DNA of 64,000 bases, taken from NCBI GenBank assembly GCA_037367405.1, contig JAZKJV010010619.1:186001-250000 (forward strand), written 5' to 3'. The DNA is from Ottelia alismoides (taxonomy: Eukaryota > Streptophyta > Magnoliopsida > Alismatales > Hydrocharitaceae). Each line of letters starts with the position of its first letter. Positions within the stretch are counted from its first letter, which is position 1. Of this stretch, positions 9,901-21,900 are shown one piece after another. The position numbers and the translations under genes are program-made. The notes below the pieces were generated by a model that was given only the letters and a program-made list of their open reading frames with translations, was not told the origin of the DNA and did no database searches.

Positions 9901-12900
9901 ATGGTTTGATGGTAGCAATGTGCCTACTACCCAAAAGATCAGGTTTAAATCTTTGGGCGGACACCATTGTGTGTTCCCCCTCTTGTTAAAAAACACTTAT
10001 AAAACTGTCAATTAACATCACTCGTTAGCAATGACATCGTTTGGTCCAAATTGCAAATGCAATTATTCTATAATAAAAAAGTTAGATGCATGTAAGATAA
10101 GATCTTGAAGTTTTGAGAATAAGGAGATATATGTTAGAAAGTAATCTATTAGTTGGTTTAACTGAAAATGGCCGAGAAGAAGAAAGAACACAACCGTTAT
10201 CAGTCAGATGGTATGAAACCCCTAAATAAATAATCCACTAACTGGAAGCAGAGGATGAATATTAATTGTAGTAGTAGCAAGTCCAACATATGTATTTGGG
10301 TCATTCTTACGAAGTTGCATAAGATGACAGTAACCTTCAATAGATAAGGGTGTCGTAATGCATATGGAGATAGGTTGGGTATTAAATTTTCCCTCAAGAA
10401 AGAGAGTTGACGTTGTTGTTGTTGTTATGCGTAGGTATAAAAAAAATTAAATGTACCTTTATGTTGTTTGGGCTTCATGTTGTCAGAACTTACATTGCTT
10501 CTGGCTATGATCGGTAGAAGTCGTATCAACAGACATGGCTTGTGAATGGATCCAAAAAGTGGTGCATCATCAAAATTTCCTATGTCGTAGCTACATCAGA
10601 TCACATACAGCAACAATAGAACTTCCCAATGCAGATGCATATATTCTTCCATGAATCATCATCAAATATTCTTGCATGTTAGTGATTGGCACAAACATGT
10701 TGACAGTTATATGTATTTATCTATTTTTTATTTCTTTCTTATGTAATTAGCCCTCTAGTGCGTCTCCTCTCTATAAAAGAGTCCTCTCTATATAAGAGAG
10801 CCATGTGGCATCATTAACTAATTCATTCACTTTATTTCCACATGGTATCTAGCGATCGTCCTAAACCAAAGCCCTGATACCCCAGAAACCTAGCTCCATC
10901 TGCCACCTCTCCATGTCATGTTGCCACCCACCCCCACGGTCTATAGCCATCGTTGCCTATATACATGCGACCACCAGTTGTTGTCGCCTGACCCAACAAC
11001 CTCCAGTTGTTGTCCCCACCACGCAATGAATGTTGTTGCCCCTTGAGGTGAGCTTTGACTCCTTCTATGGTGCTCCTCACCACCACCAACTAGCCCACGC
11101 ACACTCTCCTCCATCTGGAGCTGCCCGAGTCGTCTAAGGCTCTTTGTGCGGCTTCATATTGCTGATTTGGGGCACATTGTGGTCTTATTTTGGTGTGGTA
11201 GGGATGATTTCAGATCTCTAAATTCACCATGCCAACCTTATAGCACCTTTGAAGTTAATGGATGTTGAGGATAATGAAAGTGCTAAGGTGGATGTATGGT
11301 CATACACAAAAATTCTGGATTCGGAATGATGGAATAGAAGGAAAGTTGGTGTAGCTCTGATAGAGGATAATATGAGAGAATACCGCTTAAGATGGTTTAG
11401 CCATTTGCAAAGGAGGTCGGCTAATGCACCAGTCAGAAAATGTGAGATTTGGGATGTTGAGCAAGCTAAGAGAGGCAAGAAAGGCCAATAAGTGTTTGAA
11501 TGAGATTATCAAAAGGGATCTAAGTTTTTCTGATTTAATCTCGAGAATGACTTAAGATAGATCTGAATGGAGGCAAAGAATCCATGTAACTGACCCTTCT
11601 TAATATGAGACAAGGCTTTCTTTTGTTGTTGTTATGTCATATGGAGATCAGACACAAAAAGAGAAGAAGGGGTTGATGTTGGTGGTTAGGGTTTTGGGGA
11701 AGAGAGGTCTACAACTTTGATCTAGGATTATCACCTTTATACCATGTTGAAAAAAAACAATGGGATGGAATGAGATATTTTTTAGGTAAGGGTTGGGATT
11801 TCTTATGTAGAGTGAAACCTTAATACTCAAAAGGTAAAAGTACAAGAAAGTTCCTAACAAGACTACACATACGGAAATTATACAGATAAACAAAAAACAA
11901 TGTTTAACTAAAGGACAATTTAATACTTACCGAATGCATTTCTCTTGTGGCTTAAGAGAAGAAGTACAACAATAACCTCTATGTCACGCATGCATTAATT
12001 TCCAAAAAAATGTGACTCACGATTATAATTCAATTGAATTATGGCATATGTATGCTCAACTATATGATCTAGAAAGGTCTAGACACCTTGATCAAGAGTA
12101 TTCTATCAGATGTGAAGTAATCAAAGACAGAGATGCACTCATTGCTTGGTCGAAAAGCAGACAATAATTACATTCAGAAAGTAGCTCTCCCTCCAGGTTG
12201 GCATAAATGCTTGAGTTGGTTTACTAGTATTTATATGCAAGGTTCAGGAAAGCGGTATGCGTATGCGTTCGGACAGGTCACTGAATAGCGCTTAAGCGGT
12301 ATGCGGGGGCATATGCGGGGTATATGCGGTTCTACGCAGTTTCCTAATTTTTTATTTAAAAATAAATATATATATATATATAAGTGACTACAATAGAACT
12401 AAATTTACTAATAATTGTGGTCCAATAGAAGATCTAAGAAAAATAACTTTCATATAGAGTTCAAAACAATCTCTATCAATCAAATATCAATACTTCAATA
12501 GAACAATTAACACACAAAATAATTGACAACAATCAACAAAATAAAAAGTTAACGCACAAAATGCCTCTGTTGTTGAATAGAATGTCATTTATCTCTGTCT
12601 TTATATTTATAACTGATCCTCCATTAAAAGTACCAAACTTTACATATAATATATTGCATTCATAATAACTATTAGTTGACTAAATTAGTTTGCTAAATTA
12701 TTAGTATATTATTCTTTTTTTACTTGTGTGTTTACTCAAATCTCGCAGTACAACTACTTTGATGATGGATTTAAATGGTCATGGAATGCTTGGTTGGCAT
12801 ACATGCTAAAGCAAGAAAAAACATGGCATAAATAACACAATAAAAATGCAACACAAATTTTAAAAACAAAAAAAATATGTATATGCGGCCGCACAGACCG

Positions 12901-15900
12901 CATATGCGGCCGCACAGCCCGCATATGCGGCCCGCATAAGCGCACAGGGCGCATAATGCAGGGCTTCAGGAAAGCGGTACGCTGAGGGCACCGCATACGC
13001 TTATGCGGCCGCATATGCGGCCGCACAGACCGCTTTCGTGAACACTGTTTATATGTTCCTTGAAGATTATCTTTTTTGGTGGTGCACTCTATTTTATCAC
13101 TATTTAAAATGATTTTTCCGGAAAGCTATTGGTATATACCCAACAAAAAAGAAGGATCATGTCCTTTAGTATGTTTAAGGATTTTCATTCATTCATTAAG
13201 AGGCAGCTAGAATTAAGGAAATACACAATGATAATAATTGAGAGTATGCAGAACCCTTCGACATGTATTATAGGTCTCATGGGATCAGACGTCTGAAGAT
13301 CTATAAAAAGTTCTCAATAATGGTGTTCCTGAGAGGATCAAGTGCTTACTTGATGAGGTAAAGCTATCGAATTCCTTTTGAGGTGAAAAGCGTTTAACAC
13401 GACAATTCATATAATTAAATTGTCTTAAAATATTGCCTTAGATGGATATATACTTTATAGACTCGAGTATGGAAAAGATATTTTTTTGAGTAGTTACGTG
13501 TAGTTGGTTGCAGACCAACATATGAGAGATATACGCATCAAATGTTAGACAATGCATGTTTGTGGAATGTAGACATGACGTGTTTAACTATAGGTTAAAA
13601 TGATCCTGTAGAGAAGAAGCTCGTGAGAAGTTATGATATAATTTTTGTTGAGGATAAAAATGTTGAAGATAATTAGAATACATCAAAGGATCCATCCCTG
13701 AATAACTACAAGACAACTAATGTAGGTTTTATTACTTTGTAGCATTCACTAGATGCAATTTGAGATGAAGTTTACGAGGAAGCATCTGATCTTGAGGAAG
13801 AAATATAGTCACATGATAGATCATGCCCTTTTTGGAGCACACTCCAACTTGAGCACCGAGTATGATCTTAAATAGGTGAAGAAAAGAAGGATATATAAAA
13901 GCTTCTTTGTGCCTTGTCACTGACAGTCTGAAGTACTTTATGGTGTATTTGCTCATTTTGTTGGAGCAGTAAATTTATCTGAAATTCAGGAAAAAGAATT
14001 GTAATGTAGCTAAATGGATATTATGATCTTTATGGCACTAGCAACATGTCTTTATTTTGGAGTAGAGAGGCCACAATGACGCTGATATGACCAGTGATAT
14101 TGATAGTAGTTGGTTGTTTGATGATATATGTAGGTGATGGTATTTCATAGTAACTAGGACTGTAGAAGTGAGCAGTATTATATGCTATAGAGATATAGTT
14201 TGTTGTTTCTACAAAACAAGTAAAGAACTCTTGTTGATGAAGAAGTTCGTATTTTGATTAAGATAGTATATTGTTTTTTGTGACAATCAGAGAAGCGATT
14301 CACCTCGACAAAAACTCTACCTTTTCATATATTGTCAAATCACTTTGATGTTGGGTATCATTGCACACTAGATGTGCTAGAATCAAAGATCCACATAAAT
14401 GATAATGGTGTTATTATGATGATGATGTCTTTGTTGCTTGGGAAGTTTGAGAGACATTTCATCGCAGGTTTTGGAGCAGTTCTCACATTGTTGGTGAGGA
14501 TAAATTTGTTGGGTTTATTCCCCTCCATATAGGAATTATATGACCATGAGTAGTCGTAGAAATTGAATGTGATCTTAATTGGTTAAGGAAATTAAGTATC
14601 TTTTTGAAATGGTAATGTATTAATTCCAATTCATGTGGGATTTAGCCTACTTCATGCACTCCACATACTCTTATGTCCGTGGTTATATAAAGGATAAATG
14701 GCCCCTCATAAATGGTATCTAACTTAAGAAAGAAATCAAAGAGAGAAAGAGAGTGAGAGAGAAACAATTGTGTGTTATTCCAGTTGATATGCGGCAACGA
14801 TTGAAGTGCATCCATGTCTCTAGAATGTGGACTTTCACAACTTCAAGACGTCAATTTGTTGGTGATCCTGGTGACAAGTTTGACTTAAACTGTCTCTATT
14901 TTTATTATTCTGCCATTATAGAGAGGGTCGACTTTGTGCAAGCCCCTTAAATTTAGGTTGTGATCAATCCCGTGACTTTTTACATTCATATTTACATTCA
15001 CAACAAGGATTCTACGTGCATTTGGTTGGATACTATTTGTGGCTATAGTTGTCGAGGGGTTGAAATACCATGCAGGATCCACTATCGACTTCATATTTTT
15101 CCGTAACTTGATCTATATCGGGAATCCGTTTCCAGCACCCAGGTCCACTTAATGTGCAACTTAAGTGGGGACTGTCGGGAAAAATAAGAGACTTGTTTAT
15201 TCCATACTTAATGTGCAAGTTACCATATAAAAATGCATTCTTAACATCTAATTGGAATAATGGCCAATCACAAGTAACCGTGACAGAAAGAAGGATCTGT
15301 AAGGTGGAATGGCGAGCAACCGGCGAGAATGTATCAAGGTAATCCACCTCATATGTTTGTGTAAACCCAGGAGCAACCAAGCGTGCCTTGTATCTGTCAA
15401 TGCTGCCATCTGCTTTCTGCTTAACTGTGAAGACTCACTTATAGCTCACTGTAGACACACCGGTAGGTGCAGGGACAAGGCTCCAGGTACCTCTTGACTG
15501 AAGAGCAGCCATCTCTTCTTCCATAGCTAAAATGTCATCTATTGTCCTTCAATACATCTTGGTAATTTCATGGAATATCCACTGCAGATAGTGCAATGGC
15601 AAAGCTCCCGAATTCCCCAGATAGACGACCAAAAGAAACCGTGGATGTTATAGGATATGACGCGCAACTACGCTTCTATTTCTAAAGCGCAATAGGTAGA
15701 TCCAAATCACTTGCATCCTCATCTGTCCTCTGTAACACAGCCTGCTCAGGTAAATCATTAGATCCATCATTATTGATTATATTCTCAGAACATACCTCAG
15801 GCGAGCTAGATGATGAGCAGTGAGTCAGTGACCATGAACAGAAACAGGCCGACAGGTATAGTGGAGTGGCAATGGGGGAACAAGAACTGTAATTGGAGGT

Positions 15901-18900
15901 AGGTGATGTAGGGAGTGGTGGAGGAGGTGGTGGTGGCGGCATGTATATGGCTTCATCAGTCTGAGGATACCAACTGATTACCTGTAGGAGAGAAGTACAT
16001 AACAGACTCAAAGAAGGTAACATCAGCACTAACAAAGTATTTCCTGCGCAACAAATTATAACACATGTACCTTTTTTGTGTCCTGGAGTACCCGACAAAA
16101 ACACACTTGATAGCCCTAGGAGAGAGCTTGTCAATACTTGGAGACAACTGATGGACAAAGGCAACCGAGCCAAACACACGTGGGGCAAGAGAGGACAATT
16201 CTTTTTCAAGGAAAACAAGGGAGAAAGGAATCTTCTCACCTAAGACAGACGACGGCATGCGATTAATGAGATAACATGCCGTTAGGACTACATCACCCTA
16301 GAAAGAATGAGGAGCATGACTCTGTATGAGAAGCGTCCTAGTGACATCAAGTAAATGATGATGTTTTCTTTCTGCAACTCCATTTTGTTGTGAAGTATAG
16401 GCATATGATGTTTGGTGGATAATCCCTTGTGTTGAAAAGTAATTTGAGAGAGTATGAGTACATAATTCTAAGGCATTATCGCTTCTTACAATCTTTACAG
16501 ACGCAGAAAAGACATTATGAACTTCATTTATGAAATTTGTGATAATATTCCCAGCTTCAGATTTATTTTTTTAACAAAAGACCCAAGATACATGGCTAGG
16601 ACCCCAGATCTCAACGTGAAACAACTCAAACTTGGAGCTACTACTCCGACTCTGATGACTGAGAAAGGTAGATCGATGATGCTTTCCCAACTAACAAGCC
16701 TCACATTGGATGGACGTGTGAGGTGAAACCTGAGGTAAAACACGACATAATTTCTGAAGCGGTAGATGGACAAAGCGCAAGTGCCACATGAGTGGAGAGA
16801 CAGGTCCAGCAGGAAGAGAGGAGATTCCGACATATGGGGTCCGACTGAGATGATATAGACTACCCTGCTCATAGCCACGCCCAATCACGTTGCGGGTAAG
16901 GATGTCCTAAAAAATGAGAGAAGATGGATCAAAAATTGCTCGACAATGTAAATCCTTTGTAAGTTGGCTAATGGATAACAAATTCATAGAAAAATCGGGT
17001 GCGTACAACACATTCTTGAGGTGTATTAGTTGGTGTCAGGCTAATCTCCCCCTGACCAGTAATTGGGGAGTGTGTCCCATTAGCAATAACCACAGTACGG
17101 CCTGGAGGAACCTGTCGTCGGTAGGCTGTAAGTAGACCTCGGTCACCACACAGATGATGTGTGGCACCAGAGTCCATAGTCCACTCTAAAGTATCAGATC
17201 CACTACTGCTAGTGATGCATAAGTACTACCTGAGGTACTGGTGGATGCAGAAGCAGCAACGTCAGAATGACTCTCAAAGGCAGGCGCTGATGCAACATGA
17301 CTGGATGGAGGAATAATACCCCTCAGACGAGCTACAAGATCATCAAATCACTGATCCAAAGAGGAAGCAGATGGAGGTTCAATCTGTTCAGCTACTCGTG
17401 CAGAAGCAGAAAATCCATGTTTGGAATAGCATGTGTCCTCGGTATGTCCAGAACGGTGGCAGAAAGTACATGATAGCCGAACGCGACCCTCTCTGCCTCG
17501 AGGTCCACGACCACGAAACTGATGATGACCCCCACGACCTCGAGATGCTGCCATAGCTGAGGCGGTCTGATTGGCAGTAGATGAAGGAACAATAATACTA
17601 CTCAGTCTGTGAAAGGCTTCCTCCATCGGAGGAATAGTGGAATCTGCCAAGATCTGGGAACGTGCTGCCTCGTACTCTAGATCAAGGGCTGTCAGGAATA
17701 CACCAACCATAGTGGCATTCCGGTAGGTCTTTTGTTGCTCAGGAGTGGTTGTGAGAGGCATGACATTGTAAAGCTTCTCAAACATTCCACGTAAAGACGT
17801 GTATAATGAGTGTAGAGGTTGTCCATTCTGCTTGATTGTATAGATGTCATGCTGGAGTTGCAGAATCTTCGTCTCATTCTTTGCCTGCGAATAGGTAGCA
17901 GCCAGAATATCCCACATTGCTTTTGCAGTAGGCTGATAGAGAATATCATTTGCAACCTCAATTGCTAATGTTCCTGATAGCCAAACATTGGCATATGCAT
18001 CATTTGCCTCCCATGAGGCGTTGACCCCAGTCTTCTCAGCAGGCTCTTCCTCAGTAAGAATATGGTTCTTACCGGTCGACTTCATCATACTCATGAACTA
18101 CATTGCCCACAGTTCGTAATTTGACCTCGTCCATCTTCACAATAGGCGCAGGACCTCTGAAAGCGCCTGTAGATGGGATATCTGCCTTGCTTTCTAACAT
18201 GATGATAATAGAAGACCAAGGTTGTAGACTGAAGATATGATTGTCTACAATGACATTCACGGGTTCAGTTGCATGTGTAGACTCAAGCAACCAAACCCAT
18301 TAACGTAGAGACGTGGACGAAAGTCTCCTTGATGACGAAGATACCCTATGGTTGGCCGAACCCTAGGACGTGGGGCTGCACACGAGGCCTAAGAGGCCAA
18401 AAGGAAGAGAGGCGACGTGCACTAGGTGAGATGCACACACAGTCGATGCGCACAACCGAAATGTACGCGGCCGAGTCACAGCGCGCAGAGGGCCAAGGTG
18501 CACGCGGAGGGGCCCACGGAGTGCCGAGGAGCGCCGGAGGAGCACGCGGCACATGGAGTCAGGAGGCCGAGGGGCGTCGGAGGGGGCGCACGGAGGGGCA
18601 CGCAGGGCCGACGGCCTAGGGGGCGGCGTGCGGAGGGCTTGGAGGTGGGGGCTAGGGTTAGGGTTTGGTTCGAGAACTCCGGCCTAGGACCGTCGCTCTG
18701 ATACCATGTTGGGAAAAATAAGAGACTTGTTTATTCCATACGCCCTAGGCTCTCTTATATAGGGGAGTAGCCTATGGATAAATTACATCAAGAGTCTATA
18801 AGCAAATAGAAAATATGAAACAGTACAAATAATCATAACATATATCTCTACGAGGACCTTTTAAAAACAGTGTCTATTCCTTAGCATGGTGGAGGTTGGA

Positions 18901-21900
18901 TGTAAATGTGGAAATGTCCAAGTGTTATCCGTTCATTGCCCGTAGAAATTCGACCTGTGCAAATTAGGCTCCTCTTCGTAAGAGGAGAATAAAACTTGGC
19001 TAAAAAATTAGGCTACAAACTTCTTCTTCATGTTAACTTCAGCAAAGGTGGGGACGGGATTTGAGAAGAATAATGGTTACCATATTGGTATTGAAGCACC
19101 TCTACTTGGATTACCATATGTGTGAAATAGCGCAATAATTTTAGGTCTCACACATGCATAGTCATAGTGAAAAAGTTAGTCTACTGGAATCTGATAATAA
19201 AACTGTGCATTTGAGGGTTTCCTCTATTGCAGAGTTTGTAGTTGGAGGGAAATGCGAGTATTTTTCTTGTATTTGGAGAGGAGCCTTAACTATATGGTGA
19301 AGTTGATTAAGATGCTCTAGTATAATTTATAGATTTAATACATCTAAGAAAGCTTCCATTGCATGTGCTATCATCCTTTTTTAAAAAATACGTATAATAA
19401 CCATGGAATTTATTGTCTATAGTACATTCATGGACTGGCAGCTCGGGGAGTTCATTACTTGCATCAGCCTGGGCCAACACTCCAAGACATTGGGTTCATG
19501 GCTCTTCCTGTGAGCATACATTTTTTCTAACATAGTTCACTTTTGTCTATGAAAACTTGTATATTTCTGAAGTTTCACTAAGTACCATGCTTTCTTGCAG
19601 GAGCTTGGGAGAGAGAAGGCCTACATCAGTGAGAGTGTATTTTCCTTCATATTCATCTCCTTTTTCTTGGTAATAGATTTATCTCGTCTTAATCTTTCAC
19701 TCCGTCATAGCAGCGTCTATAAAGTGGTTTAAGCACATATTCTAGATTCATAATATATTGAAGTTGCTTCTCAGTGAAAAAGAATATTTAAGGTGCTAAC
19801 TTTACAATTAGGCATTTTAGAATTTAGCGACGCTGGTATAGTTTATCAAAGATTATGAATGAATTGGAAAGGCACTTGTTTAAATTTGTTATTTGAAATC
19901 TCCAATATCAGCTTGGGATTGAAACCTCTTTTTGCTTACTTATTCTGGATGTGAAGTGCCGGGGTATGCCCTACTTGTTTAAAACCAAAGAAATCATGTA
20001 GCTCACTATACTTGAAGTGGAAATAAGCTCAGTGGTGGAGGTGGTGGCTTTCTGAATGCGTGATGCTTCTAGATCAAAAGAATTTCCTTGAGTGACCATT
20101 TGGTGAGCATAAGTGATGGGGATAGGGGTTTGTGGAGCATTCAACATTGAGGTTTTTCAATGGCGGAGCTGGTGATGGGGATATGGGTTGGTTGGCTTCT
20201 AATCTTTGTTATATTTGGATGTTTATGTACAGGGAGCAGTTGTCCCTCACATCTAAAAGGGTGTCACTTTTTACCAGTAATCTTAGTCATTCTCATTCAG
20301 TACTTGTTGCATGCATTTGTGTTTTTATTCTTATGGGGTAAATGCAATTGCGAGTTTTGCAATTTATTGTGCCAGCTTCTGTGCCTGCTTACAAAATCTG
20401 GTTTTGTTTTTTCTGTCTACAGTGGACATTTCATCCATTCGTTTTCCAGAGCAAGCGCTTTTACACTGTTCTCATTTGGCGTAGAGTGTTGGCTTTTTTA
20501 TGTGTAAGTTTACATTTTTTTGGTGGTTGTGGTGTTCTTTGAAAATGACGAGAGATGATGCTACCTTCTTCAGGCTTGTCAAGCCCTTCGAATTTTGACG
20601 TTTTATGCTACTCAACTCCCTGGTCCAAACTACCACTGTAGGGAGGTAAACATCCCATTCCCCATGATCATTTCGCTTTATGTTAATATTACAGCAGCGT
20701 TTATTATATACTCTATCCTCAAAGTAGCTCTGGAATAACAATATGGCATCCATTGCAGGGTTCTGAACTTGCCAGACTGCCTCACCCTGAAAGTATAGTA
20801 GAAGTGCTCCTTATTAATTGTAAGTCAATTGGCCTCTATACTAATGACCATGTACTGAATTCTTGATTTTAAAATTCGGGTCTATTTTAAACTGCAGTTC
20901 CAAGAGGGGTCATATATGGATGTGGTGATTTAATCTTTTCATCTCATATGATATTCACACTGGTTTTTGTGCTCACCTATCAAAAGTATGGGACAAAAAG
21001 GTGAGCATATTGATGATTGTAGCATGTTTAGTTTCATTCTCATTGAATTGATAGGTTAGGCAGAAAACATTCTTGAAGATGGTATCCCATAACCATTTTT
21101 AAAACAGGGTATGCATTAAGTTATGATCTTCAGTATCTTCTTGCAGGTGGATCAAACAGATTGCATGGGCTTTAGCTGTTCTTCAAAGCTTCCTGATCAT
21201 AGCCTCTCGCAAGCATTATACGGTTGATGTTGTTGTGGCATGGTAATATACTTTTTCCTTTAGTTTATTGATATAGTTGCAATATTTCATTATCGTTAAA
21301 ATGATTGTTTTTTTCAGGTACACAGTAAACCTGGTTGTTTTCTTTGTGGACAATAAACTTACTGGTAAACATTTTCTTTAGCACTTTTTCCCTCCAGGGG
21401 CTTTCCATCTAGTGTGTTCCTCTAATGTGACTTGTTATCTTGTCATGTAGAAATGCCTGAACGCACCACTGCATTGCCATTGCTGCCCTTGATCTCCAAA
21501 GAAAGAGATTTTCTGAAGGAAAACAAAGAAAGGGATCATAAATCAAAGGAAGGGTATCAAAAACTACCAAATGGGAATTCTGCTGATATTGATCGGGTAA
21601 ACCTAGTTGATTGATTTTTCCCTCTTACCATTGAGTTTATAGGTACTCTATGTTTTCATCTATTACTTCGCTAGTTGATTTTATGAGATCCATAAAACTC
21701 TATTTAACTTGATCCTTGTTTTTTGGACGGTATTTTCTTCAATAAAACAGATAGGGACATCAAATTTTGTATAAAACGGATATGGTGATGGATTGAATAC
21801 GGATATATCATATCTATTTGCATGCCTTTTTTTAGGACAGTGGCATCCTTCATTCCGGTACTGATATCCGAGGACATTTTGTTCCTGCAATTGAGAACTT

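Larger units (their letters stand above)
15173..18840 (-). mobile_element. Ty1/copia retrotransposon, 3' half deleted
   Basis: Reading on the - strand: 5' LTR (18,707-18,840), primer binding site (18,695-18,706), GC-rich leader, gag, protease, integrase, the start of reverse transcriptase, then abruptly the last 35 bases of a 3' LTR (15,173-15,207). The second half of reverse transcriptase, RNase H and most of the 3' LTR are gone. It sits in IPCS intron 2 in antisense orientation. No matching target duplication was found. Confidence 0.9.
7147..19422 (+). other. IPCS intron 2, 12.3 kb, filled with mobile elements
   Basis: Donor GTTCGG and acceptor TCTATAG join exons 2 and 3 in phase 0. The other introns are under 0.8 kb, so this intron has grown by insertion. 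Recognised contents are listed separately (copia LTR and leader, LINE end, hAT-type element, copia RNase H remnant, - strand copia element). Positions 7,150-7,780, 8,400-9,890, 10,010-10,690, 11,650-12,230 and 18,841-19,422 hold no feature I recognise. Confidence 0.9.

Noticed and set aside
18841..18845. TATAT as target duplication of the - strand copia element
   Set aside because: The bases before 15,173 are GGGAC, so the flanks do not match.
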